7,881 bases of DNA from Bacteroides sp. (GTDB lineage: Bacteria; Bacteroidota; Bacteroidia; Bacteroidales; Bacteroidaceae): contig DXOJ01000161.1 in assembly GCA_019412865.1 (NCBI GenBank), positions 1 through 7,881 of the forward strand, in the 5' to 3' direction. Each line of letters starts with the position of its first letter. The first letter of the stretch is position 1. The position numbers and the translations under genes are program-made. The notes beneath the pieces are model-generated. The model was not told the origin of the DNA. It ran no database searches and saw only the letters and a program-made list of their open reading frames with translations. Positions 1 through 6,345 of this stretch are shown here, in pieces.

Positions 1-1
1 G

Positions 2-853
2 AAAAAATTGGGTATATTCAAATATGAGTATGTAGGTGAGAGAGCCATACAATCCGGTTTCACTGAATTGGATAAAATTACATTCGGATGGAAAAAAGGA
101 GAATTAATTGTGATTGGTGGACGCCCAGCAATGGGAAAAACAGCATTGGCAATATCCTTGGTGAGAAATATCGCCATCCTTAATAGAACCCCTATTGCTT
201 ACTTTAGCCTCGAAATGTCCACTGTTCAATTCATGAATCGTTTTTTATCAAATGTAAGCAACGTGGAAATAAATCATGCAGAATTGTATAGTGAGAAAGA
301 ACAAGCCTTATTGGATGATGCAGAAAAAATTATAGAAGATGCACCTATCTTTCTGGATGATACACCAGCGTTATCTATACAAGAACTTCGCACTAAGGCA
401 TCTCGCCTTGTACGAGAACATCAAGTTAAGCTAATTATCATTGACTATCTCCAACTGATGAATACAAGTGGCATGAGTTATAGTAATCGTGAAGAAGAGG
501 TTAGCGTAATTACTCGTTCGCTCAAAGCATTGGCTATAGAATTGAATATTCCTATTATAGCTTTCTCACAGTTAAATCGTGGTAAAGAATCACGTGAAGG
601 CATTGAGGGAAAACGTCCTCAATTAAGTGATCTACGAGAATCCAGAACTATTGAGCAAGATGCAGATATGATTTGCTTTATCCATCGTCCCGAATATTAC
701 AAAATATACCAAGATGAAAAAGAAAATGATTTGCACGGTATGGCTGAAATCATAGTTGCTAAAAATCGTAATGGAAAGACGGGAAATACTTTATTAAAAT
801 TTTCCAGTCAATTTGCACGTTTTGATAACATAGCTGATAACATAATCCATTAG
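2..853 (+). CDS. DnaB-type replicative helicase, C-terminal ATPase domain (5' partial)
   Basis: This is the RecA-like motor domain of a DnaB-family helicase, a hexameric ring that unwinds DNA 5'-3' at forks using ATP. The frame is open to the left edge, so the N-terminal primase-interacting domain probably lies outside the window; the TTG at position 8 is unlikely to be the real start. Counting from that TTG, I see Walker A GRPAMGKT at 38-45, the SLEM glutamate at E69, Walker B LIIIDYLQL at 142-150 with D146, SQLNRG at 187-192, and the late motif LRESRTIEQDAD at 209-220. Most DnaB proteins have LRESG[AS]IEQDAD there, so Gly-Ala has become Arg-Thr, while the preceding arginine is kept. Apart from this the fold motifs are complete. 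The divergence and AT-rich setting suggest an accessory paralogue (element- or phage-borne) rather than the housekeeping dnaB, but this is inference. It is probably co-transcribed with the small gene that follows 13 bp later. Confidence 0.9.
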   Translation, partial: KKLGIFKYEYVGERAIQSGFTELDKITFGWKKGELIVIGGRPAMGKTALAISLVRNIAILNRTPIAYFSLEMSTVQFMNRFLSNVSNVEINHAELYSEKEQALLDDAEKIIEDAPIFLDDTPALSIQELRTKASRLVREHQVKLIIIDYLQLMNTSGMSYSNREEEVSVITRSLKALAIELNIPIIAFSQLNRGKESREGIEGKRPQLSDLRESRTIEQDADMICFIHRPEYYKIYQDEKENDLHGMAEIIVAKNRNGKTGNTLLKFSSQFARFDNIADNIIH

Positions 854-866
854 AAAGAAAACTACA

Positions 867-1184
867 ATGAGAGTAAAGTCTTTTAAGTTTAAGGTTATTA
901 GAGATAGTGAAAGTATAATCTTGTCACTAAACTTCTCTGATTTGTCTATTGAGGTTATTCGCCAATTAATTAGTAACTCTATCAAACTGGAAGCAAACAA
1001 AGAGTGTAAATTACTATTTATTGGGAATATAGACTGCAAATTAGAATTAGAGGATATATATAACCTTGCTAGCTTTATACAATCAATTGTAGGTAAAACA
1101 TTAGTGTGGGATATTATTAATGATACACCCAAGAATGATGAACCGGAAGATTTGGCAGGCTACTTAATTATAGCACCCAATTAA
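867..1184 (+). CDS. Hypothetical 105-residue protein downstream of DnaB-like helicase
   Basis: I do not recognise this protein. It has 105 residues, no signal peptide, no membrane segment and no cysteine motif. It alternates short hydrophobic strands (FKFKVIRD near the N-terminus, KLLFIGNID around 48-56) with amphipathic helices (SIEVIRQLISNS around 27-38), then an acidic tail NDEPEDLAG before a hydrophobic end. This reads as a small soluble alpha/beta protein. The start ATG lies 13 bp after the helicase stop, which supports one transcript with it. The TAA stop ends 2 bp before the IS66 left end and lies outside the IS, so the protein is either naturally complete or had its 3' end altered when the IS junction formed. 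AT-rich composition matches the helicase gene and not the IS. A long reverse-strand frame covers the same DNA but shows no recognisable protein. Confidence 0.6.
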   Translation: MRVKSFKFKVIRDSESIILSLNFSDLSIEVIRQLISNSIKLEANKECKLLFIGNIDCKLELEDIYNLASFIQSIVGKTLVWDIINDTPKNDEPEDLAGYLIIAPN

Positions 1185-1186
1185 AC

Positions 1187-1210
1187 GTAAGCTATCGGCC
1201 AACTCCGTCT
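1187..1210 (+). repeat. IS66 left terminal inverted repeat
   Basis: This 24-bp end begins GTAAGC and matches the reverse complement of positions 3845-3868 at 22 of 24 bases. The two differences are at repeat positions 7 (T left, C right) and 13 (C left, T right). It is the presumed transposase binding and cleavage site. Confidence 0.92.
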
Positions 1211-1232
1211 ATTAATCTTCATCAGTCCTTCC

Positions 1233-1240
1233 TATCTTTG
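1233..1240 (+). promoter_or_regulatory. Bacteroides-type -7 promoter box for the transposase operon
   Basis: TATCTTTG fits the Bacteroides sigma-ABfr -7 consensus TAnnTTTG exactly. It lies 16 bp before the tnpA ATG, predicting a very short leader. No convincing TTTG -33 box is present at the expected 19-21 bp spacing, so the promoter may be weak, which would suit a transposase. It lies just inside the left terminal repeat and moves with the element. Confidence 0.5.
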
Positions 1241-1256
1241 TCGCAAAACAAAGATC

Positions 1257-1619
1257 ATGGTATATTGGACATTAGATTATTTCAAAATCCTCTACAACGA
1301 ATACACCGCTTCGGGCGTTAGTGTGCGCGTTTTTTGCAAGGAACAAGGCATTAAAGAGAATCGCTTCTATTATTGGGTAAAAACACTAAAGCGTCAAGCC
1401 GTATCAGCCTTGGATTCTCCAAGAGGATTTATTCCTCTAAGCAGCGGAGCCGTTAATAGCCTTACCCGCTCATTTAGTAATTCTCAACCTCAAGCGAAAG
1501 AGAAGCTGCCGGTAAACGTACAGGGAATAAAAATAGCATACCCCAACGGCGTGGTATTGCACTTGGATGGCGGATCTGATTTGGATACGCTTAAACAGTT
1601 GATCACTTTAAAACCCTGA
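1257..1619 (+). CDS. tnpA: IS66 family accessory protein TnpA (Orf1)
   Basis: This is the first of the three IS66 genes, a 120-residue small DNA-binding protein needed with TnpB and TnpC for transposition. Residues about 15-45 read as a helix-turn-helix (GVSVRVFCKEQGIKENRFYYWVK): a residue run suggesting a turn at EQGIK, followed by the recognition helix ending in the YYW aromatic cluster typical of Orf1 proteins. The rest is a low-complexity linker and a C-terminal strand-rich part (IKIAYPNGVVLHLDGG) that resembles the conserved end of this family. The ATG follows a TATCTTTG promoter box at close range. The stop is 4 bp before the tnpB start, so the two are almost certainly translated together. 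Length is normal for the family. Confidence 0.88.
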   Translation: MVYWTLDYFKILYNEYTASGVSVRVFCKEQGIKENRFYYWVKTLKRQAVSALDSPRGFIPLSSGAVNSLTRSFSNSQPQAKEKLPVNVQGIKIAYPNGVVLHLDGGSDLDTLKQLITLKP

Positions 1620-1623
1620 ACCT

Positions 1624-2016
1624 ATGTTTAGTCTTACAGCCTCAGATAGATTTTATCTGTACCCTTACCCCACGGATATGCGCAAGAGTTTCTATACCCT
1701 AGGTGGTATTGTCACCAACCAGATGGGGATGGACATCCAAGATGGGGACGCGTTCATTTTCATCAACAAGCTTTGTACGGCTATGAAGATACTTCACATG
1801 GAGTATGGCGGTTTGGTAATTTATCACATGAAGCTCACCAATGGGCAGTTCTCTCTCCCGGAAATAGATTTCCAAGAGGGTAAAACAATGTCGCATGAGA
1901 CCCTTTGGAGTGAGTTGGTTTTAATGGTTCAGGGCATAGATGCACAGGAAATAAAGCATCGAAAAAGATGGGTTCCTAAAAAAAGAAACCTCGGCAAACG
2001 ATCGGAAGAAAAATAA
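1624..2016 (+). CDS. tnpB: IS66 family accessory protein TnpB (Orf2)
   Basis: This 130-residue protein has the hallmarks of the IS66 Orf2 family: the early YPTDMRKSFYTLGGIV segment (about 17-31, equivalent to the common RKSFDGL motif), a central DAFIFINKLCTAMKIL strand-helix (about 42-57), and GGLVIYHMKLTNGQFSLPE (about 62-80), which corresponds to the family's G-F-x-L-x-x-K-R-L-E-x-G-x-F pattern. Its biochemical role is not well defined, but it is required for transposition in studied IS66 elements. The C-terminal tail is very basic (KHRKRWVPKKRNLGKRSEEK), which suits DNA binding. Only 4 bp separate it from tnpA, and 71 bp separate it from tnpC. Length is typical. Confidence 0.92.
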   Translation: MFSLTASDRFYLYPYPTDMRKSFYTLGGIVTNQMGMDIQDGDAFIFINKLCTAMKILHMEYGGLVIYHMKLTNGQFSLPEIDFQEGKTMSHETLWSELVLMVQGIDAQEIKHRKRWVPKKRNLGKRSEEK

Positions 2017-2058
2017 AAAATAGTCACAAATTGGTATGGCAATCTCGTTCGTTTTTTG

Positions 2059-2066
2059 TATCTTTA
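2059..2066 (+). promoter_or_regulatory. Possible weak promoter box before tnpC
   Basis: TATCTTTA matches the TAnnTTTG -7 consensus except for the last base and lies 21 bp before the tnpC start, within the 71-bp tnpB-tnpC gap. A TTG at 2031-2033 is about 25 bp upstream, longer than the preferred spacing. It could give tnpC some independent expression, but this is a weak call on motif alone. Confidence 0.25.
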
Positions 2067-2087
2067 TATCGTTATTAAAAGCGAGTT

Positions 2088-3755
2088 ATGCCCGAGAATA
2101 CTATTGATAAAGAAGAACTTATACGCCAATTGATGGCTGATCGTGATCGACTGTTCCGCGAGAACAGCCGGCTGCGTGCGGCTCAAGAAGTTTCCCCTAA
2201 AAAGGCGCATCAGGCTTATGATGAGCAATTGGCGGCAAAGAATACCCTTATCAATGAGAAAGAAGCGTTGCTTCAGAAGAAGGATGTTCGCATTGCTCAA
2301 TTGGAAAAACAGGTGAACTATCTCAAACGCCAATTGTATGGGGGAAAAGCAGAACGGTACATCAACCCCGACCCTCAGGCGCGACAGTTGGAACTTTTTG
2401 AAGGCATTGATATATTGCCCGGAGAAAAAGAAGCAGCAGCTCAAGCCGAGCAGGAAATCAGAAACGAAAAAGAGGCAAGAGCCAAGCGTATGGAGAAAGC
2501 AAAGAAAAGTGCCATCCGCAAAGCTCTTCCGGAACATCTGGAACGCAAGATTGAACATTTATATCCGGAAGGTTACAACCCGGAAGAATGGGATTTGCTA
2601 GACGCCAATGAGCCACTCTACACGGAAATATTAATGAAAGAGCCCACTAAGTTCTATGTGCTTCGGACTTATCGCCACAAAGCCATCCGTAAGGCAGACC
2701 ACGTAATCGTTACAGCCAATTGCCCCATTAAACCCATCGCAAAGAGCTACGCATCTTCCTCCTTGCTTGCTGACCTCATGGTGGACAAGTACGTTGACCA
2801 CATCCCCTTCTATCGACAGCATAAACAGTTTGAACGCTTGGGCATGAAAATCCCGGAATCCACTATCCTGGGCTGGTTCCAGGGAGTAAGCGACTTACTG
2901 ATGCCCCTGCACTTCCGATTATGGGAGTTGATGAAGAAAACCGATTATCTGCAGTGCGACGAAACCACACTCCCTATTGTACGGAACGACAAACACAAGA
3001 CAGTAAAAGGATACATCTGGCTTGTGCGGGATCCTATGTCCGGACGCCAGTATTTCTATTGGGACAAAGGTTCCAGGAGTGGTGAAGTCGTGCTAAAACT
3101 TTTCAGCGGGTATCAGGGTGCCCTCCAAACCGATGGCTATGAACGATACGAACTGCTGGATGGCAGAAAAGGAGTTATGTTATTGGCATGCTGGGCGCAT
3201 GCCCGAAGGAAATTTTCTGATTCTATTAAAAATGACAAAGAACGAGCCGAGAGTGCCTTGGATCAAATCCAATTGCTCTATGAAGTAGAGCGACAGATTA
3301 AAGACCAATCCCTTTCCTTTGAAGACGCAGCTAAATTGAGAGAGCGGTTGGCTTACCCCATCATGGTTCGATTTGAAAAGTGGTTGGTTGCCGAACACGC
3401 AAAAGTGATTAAAGGAAGCCCTATCGAAAAAGCTATCCTGTACACTTACAACCGTTTCAACAAGCTGTCGCGTTATCATTTGGATGGCAGATACAATATC
3501 GACAACAATGGGATTGAAAATGCGGCAAGACCTGTTGCCGTGGGGCGGAAAAATTACTTGTTCTGTCAAAACGATGATACAGCAGAAAGTACTGCCATCA
3601 TCTATAGTCTTATGGGATGCTGCAAAGCGGCTGAAGTAGACTTCAGCAAATGGTTGATTTACTTCTTGGATCACGTTCATGATTACGATGAAAACTACGA
3701 CAAAGATATAGCAGACTTGTTGCCTGATAACTTGAGAAAAGCAGGAATACTCTGA
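2088..3755 (+). CDS. tnpC: IS66 family transposase TnpC
   Basis: This 555-residue DDE transposase cuts and joins the element ends. Residues about 8-90 form a coiled coil ending in RQLYGGKAER, the counterpart of the family's RxxFGxxSE motif after the leucine zipper. A basic, lysine/arginine-rich stretch follows (about 125-150). The region around 150-215, where many IS66 transposases carry CxxC zinc-finger cysteines, has no such pairs. The catalytic core follows: D291 in QCDETT, D349 in QTDGYERY, CWAHARRKF around 364-372, and E477 in NGIENAARP, with the downstream GRKNYLFC segment intact. The C-terminal 45 residues match the IS66 tail, ending in a LLPDN motif. No stop or frameshift is seen, so it is probably active. 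The start ATG is preceded by 71 bp of non-coding DNA after tnpB. Confidence 0.96.
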   Translation: MPENTIDKEELIRQLMADRDRLFRENSRLRAAQEVSPKKAHQAYDEQLAAKNTLINEKEALLQKKDVRIAQLEKQVNYLKRQLYGGKAERYINPDPQARQLELFEGIDILPGEKEAAAQAEQEIRNEKEARAKRMEKAKKSAIRKALPEHLERKIEHLYPEGYNPEEWDLLDANEPLYTEILMKEPTKFYVLRTYRHKAIRKADHVIVTANCPIKPIAKSYASSSLLADLMVDKYVDHIPFYRQHKQFERLGMKIPESTILGWFQGVSDLLMPLHFRLWELMKKTDYLQCDETTLPIVRNDKHKTVKGYIWLVRDPMSGRQYFYWDKGSRSGEVVLKLFSGYQGALQTDGYERYELLDGRKGVMLLACWAHARRKFSDSIKNDKERAESALDQIQLLYEVERQIKDQSLSFEDAAKLRERLAYPIMVRFEKWLVAEHAKVIKGSPIEKAILYTYNRFNKLSRYHLDGRYNIDNNGIENAARPVAVGRKNYLFCQNDDTAESTAIIYSLMGCCKAAEVDFSKWLIYFLDHVHDYDENYDKDIADLLPDNLRKAGIL

Positions 3756-3819
3756 AATCCATCAAAATCACCAAATCATCGACATCTGTCACATCATTGA
3801 GAACTTCGAAAAACTATAG

Positions 3820-3838
3820 CATCTCGATAATGGAGATG
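3820..3838 (+). terminator. Hairpin downstream of tnpC, possible terminator
   Basis: CATCTC (3820-3825) pairs with GAGATG (3833-3838) across a 7-base loop and can extend by a G-U and an A-U pair. It lies 64 bp after the tnpC stop and 6 bp before the right terminal repeat. The following sequence GTTTAGC has only a short T run, so termination would be weak. It may instead limit read-through into or out of the element. Confidence 0.3.
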
Positions 3839-3844
3839 TTTAGC

Positions 3845-3868
3845 AGACGGAGTTGACCGATGGCTTAC
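3845..3868 (-). repeat. IS66 right terminal inverted repeat
   Basis: This is the 24-bp partner of the left end at 1187-1210, reading GTAAGC inward on the minus strand, with 22 of 24 bases shared. The abiH reading frame starts immediately outside it. The 89 bp between the tnpC stop and this repeat hold no gene that I can recognise. Confidence 0.92.
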
Positions 3869-3869
3869 A

Positions 3870-4766
3870 TATATAATCGGGAATGGCTTCGACCTATTTC
3901 ACGGTTTAAAATCCTCCTACAAAGATTATTCTGAATTTGCAAAGATAAATACGCCGAATGTTGAAGAGTTTTTGGAAGTATACTTTCCCCCAAAAAACAA
4001 AGACGATTGGTGGTCTCATTTTGAAGAAAATTTTGAGAATTTTGATGCGAGGCAATTTTATGATAACCATGATAACGTTTCTGAAAGATTTATGGAACAG
4101 GAACATCCACAGTGGAGCGATTATTTTGGAGTATTAGACGAAATTAATGAAGAGTCTGAGAAAATGCGTCTTGGAATAAAACAATCATTTAGGGACTGGA
4201 TTAATGAAATATCTGAAACCGAAATAGAACGAAAAAATATGCATTTTGAAAAAAATGCTCTCTTTTTGTCTTTTAACTATACCCCTACACTTGAAAAATT
4301 TTACAATATTCCAAAAGTTTTTCATATACATGGATATATAGGCGATGACAATGAGGAAAATCTTGTTTTTGGTCATGGAGTGGAAGTTTCAGAAGGTGAA
4401 ACATCTGAACTAGATGAAAATGGAGAAAACAATAGAACTCCCAGTTATGATGCAGAAGCAGCTTCTCATGCTCTTTTTTATAAATTTCAAAAGCCAGTGA
4501 AGAATATTATTGACGAAAACCAAAGTTTTTTTGATTCTTTAAAATATATAGAAAAGGTAGTTGTGCTAGGACATTCTCTTAATGAAATAGATATGCCATA
4601 TATTTGTAAAATTAGAGATTCTATTTCAGATAGTTCTAGTTGGATAATAGTCTGTTATACTGACGATGATAGACAGCGTGCAAAAACAGTAATGGGAAAT
4701 ATAGGAGTTGCTGCAGACTCACGTAAGTTGTTGTCTTGGGAAGAATATGAGAAAGGCTTGTTTTAA
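3870..4766 (+). pseudogene. abiH: AbiH-family abortive infection protein, 5' end removed at the IS66 junction
   Basis: Reading in frame from the first codon outside the IS gives YIIGNGFDLFHGL, the characteristic AbiH-family N-terminus, and 298 residues follow to a clean stop. Other family signatures, counted from that tyrosine, are FNYT at 135-138, HIHG at 152-155, a GHG at 168-170, and LGHSLNEID at 233-241. AbiH proteins protect bacteria against phages, with an incompletely known mechanism. Only the start codon and perhaps three to six residues appear to be missing. Inside the IS the same frame stays open back to 3831 but has no ATG, GTG or TTG. The first usable codon is TTG 3972, which would give a 264-residue product without the GNGFD motif. 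I therefore call it a disrupted gene with an otherwise undamaged body, implying recent inactivation. The nuclease gene starts 29 bp later. Confidence 0.82.
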
Positions 4767-4795
4767 CGAATATAGAATCAATAAATTATAGTTTT

Positions 4796-5626
4796 ATGAA
4801 TCAAAATATCGAATACGAGAAGTTTACACAAGAAATATATCAGGAGTTAAGCAATGCTCGTGGTATTACAACCAACGTTGAACACAATGTCAAGCTCACT
4901 GGTAAATCAGGACAAAAACATCAAATAGATGTATACTGGGAATATAAAATAGCTGGTGTTCAGTACAAAGTAGCCATCGAATGTAAAAATTATAACCGTA
5001 AGCTCTCTGTTGATAAAGTAAATGCATTTCGTGGTGTATTGGCTGACCTTATTGATGTTAAAGGAATTATGATAACCCCAAAAGGCTACCAAGCTGGAGC
5101 AAAAAAAATAGCAGATTCATGCGGAATTAATCTAAAAGAATTAAGAACTCCTAGTGAAGAAGATGATTGCATAGTAGCAGAAATAAATCTTAGTTTCGGC
5201 ATATCTCTTACCCAACGTCTTTTTTCACTTGATAATGATTGGGCAAAAGCAAATAATATAAATTGGCTATCATATAGAAATTTCATTGCCCATTTTTCGC
5301 AACGAGGTGATGATTGGGGAGAAGATTATCTTCCTTTAGATACCGCTGAAGATGACATTCTTGATGAAAAAGGTAATATTATTACGACTTTTGATAAATT
5401 AGAAAGTGAACTTCCTCAAAAAACAGCACAGGTATTTGATTTTAAGAACGCTTATGTTATTACCTGTAATTGGGGAAAAGTAAAAATAAAAACGGTCAAA
5501 TTTATTAATAGCAAGACACATAAACAGACATTAATAACTCTTGATGCGAGGAGTATAACAAAAGCAATACTCAAGGATGCATTAAGTGGTGAAATAATGT
5601 TTTTTTCTAAGGAAGCTAAAAAATAA
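4796..5626 (+). CDS. Mrr-like PD-(D/E)XK restriction endonuclease family protein
   Basis: This 276-residue protein has an N-terminal nuclease fold of the Mrr/restriction endonuclease type. The active-site pattern is D45 in HQIDVYWEY, followed 17 residues later by E62 and K64 in AIECKNYN, with a helix carrying E13 and Q16 ahead of it. A DKVNAFRGVL helix (73-82) and the strand KGIMITPKGYQAGAKKIA follow in the order typical of Mrr-like enzymes. Such enzymes cut DNA, often modified or foreign. The C-terminal half (about 115-276) is a strand-rich region that I do not recognise; it may select the target or sense infection. No methyltransferase is visible, so a type IV (modification-dependent) or non-restriction role is more likely than classical restriction, though this is inference. 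It lies 29 bp after abiH without an obvious promoter, so it probably belonged to the abiH transcript. Its frame is intact. Confidence 0.78.
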   Translation: MNQNIEYEKFTQEIYQELSNARGITTNVEHNVKLTGKSGQKHQIDVYWEYKIAGVQYKVAIECKNYNRKLSVDKVNAFRGVLADLIDVKGIMITPKGYQAGAKKIADSCGINLKELRTPSEEDDCIVAEINLSFGISLTQRLFSLDNDWAKANNINWLSYRNFIAHFSQRGDDWGEDYLPLDTAEDDILDEKGNIITTFDKLESELPQKTAQVFDFKNAYVITCNWGKVKIKTVKFINSKTHKQTLITLDARSITKAILKDALSGEIMFFSKEAKK

Positions 5627-5649
5627 AAGGGGGATTACTACCTCTTTAT
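5623..5649. terminator. Putative bidirectional terminator between convergent operons
   Basis: ATAAA (5623-5627) pairs with TTTAT (5645-5649) and GGGG (5629-5632) with CCTC (5641-5644, one G-U pair), leaving one bulged A and an 8-base loop. On the plus strand TTTTT follows at 5652-5656; on the minus strand the run of A at 5618-5623 gives a U tract. The stem overlaps the stop codons of both converging genes, whose ends are only 19 bp apart. Confidence 0.45.
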
Positions 5650-6344
5650 GCTTTTTGTAAAATGGTTGGGTCAGTTGAAATCTTCTTAATAAAATCTCTC
5701 TCTATTATATAAGCGTCCATTTTATTAGCATCAAACGGTTTAAGTAAAGAAGTAACATCCGCTTTCTGTAAGTCAGAATCCAGCCATTTTTCTTCGTCCT
5801 CTTTAGATAGGATAGCCGGCATCCGATGTTTCGTATTATGGATATAATCGGTCAAAGGGTTGGCGTCAGTGGTAATAATAGAGAATGTATCATATTCTTC
5901 TCCTGTCTCTTTGTCTAGCCAACGATCGTAAATACCTGCCATCGAAAAGATTGGTTCATCTTTCAGATAGATGTAATAAGGAATCTTATTGTTTCCTCCA
6001 TGTCTCCATTCAAAGTATCCGGTTGATGGCACAATGCACCGTTTCTTCATAATTGGTTCCCGGAATGAAGGTTTCTCAAATATGGTATCCGCACGTGCAT
6101 TTAGAGTCATTCGGCGGATATCATCTGCATTGGCTTCATCTTTCGTCCAAAATGGTATTAATCCCCAATTGAACACCTGAATCTCGTCACTCTTTGTAAT
6201 TATAGGATATTTCGGAAAATTGAAAGCATTCACATGGTACTGTTCGTTTAGCATATCTTGATATATTTCAACGATATCTGATTTACGACCGTACCGGGCT
6301 GCTAATTTGATAGCCTTAGCACTCATACTATTGTGAAAACACAT
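5646..6344 (-). CDS. yedK: SOS response-associated peptidase (SRAP, YedK/HMCES family)
   Basis: This 232-residue protein is a full-length SRAP domain. In studied members, Cys2 (exposed after removal of Met1) forms a thiazolidine crosslink with abasic sites in single-stranded DNA, shielding them from cleavage and error-prone bypass. The key residues are present: C2 in MCFHN, N82 and R84 in LNARADT, E112 in GYFEW, and H173 in HRMP. The WGLIPFW segment at 60-66 is also typical. The ATG lies one base after the umuC stop (TAATATG), so it is the third gene of a umuD-umuC-SRAP operon and translation is probably coupled to umuC. The frameshift in umuC could therefore lower its expression. It ends against the defence genes at a shared hairpin. 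I see no defect in the protein itself. Confidence 0.94.
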   Translation of the reverse strand: MCFHNSMSAKAIKLAARYGRKSDIVEIYQDMLNEQYHVNAFNFPKYPIITKSDEIQVFNWGLIPFWTKDEANADDIRRMTLNARADTIFEKPSFREPIMKKRCIVPSTGYFEWRHGGNNKIPYYIYLKDEPIFSMAGIYDRWLDKETGEEYDTFSIITTDANPLTDYIHNTKHRMPAILSKEDEEKWLDSDLQKADVTSLLKPFDANKMDAYIIERDFIKKISTDPTILQKA

Positions 6345-6345
6345 A

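Larger units (their letters stand above)
1187..3868 (+). mobile_element. Complete IS66-family insertion sequence, 2682 bp, three-gene type
   Basis: The element is bounded by terminal inverted repeats beginning GTAAGC, the usual IS66 terminus, and contains the canonical tnpA-tnpB-tnpC order on one strand. All three frames are open and uninterrupted and the DDE residues of TnpC are present, so the element could be autonomous. Its base composition is clearly less AT-rich than the DNA on both sides, as expected for an inserted element. IS66 elements normally create an 8-bp target duplication. Here the left flank is AATTAAAC (1179-1186) and the right flank ATATATAA (3869-3876), which do not match, so the flanks are no longer those of a single clean insertion. 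The right end sits within the first codons of an abiH gene. I cannot assign a specific IS name without a database. Confidence 0.93.

Noticed and set aside
794..1132. Reverse-strand 112-residue frame over the helicase end and small gene
   Set aside because: It overlaps the 3' end of a certain gene, and the plus-strand frame is better placed with operon spacing. It cannot be fully excluded because the plus-strand product is itself unknown.
1179..1186. Possible degenerate target duplication with 3869-3876
   Set aside because: Only 4 of 8 positions agree, which is no better than expected for two AT-rich octamers.
2064..2558. Reverse-strand frame opposite the start of tnpC (and a similar one at 3180-3680)
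   Set aside because: Both are antisense to conserved transposase sequence, are rich in Phe/Leu/Ser as expected for shadow frames, and show no family motifs.
3972..4766. Open frame from TTG 3972 as a complete 264-residue gene
   Set aside because: The AbiH family start motif GNGFD lies in the same frame upstream, directly against the IS end, so this TTG is internal to a truncated gene.
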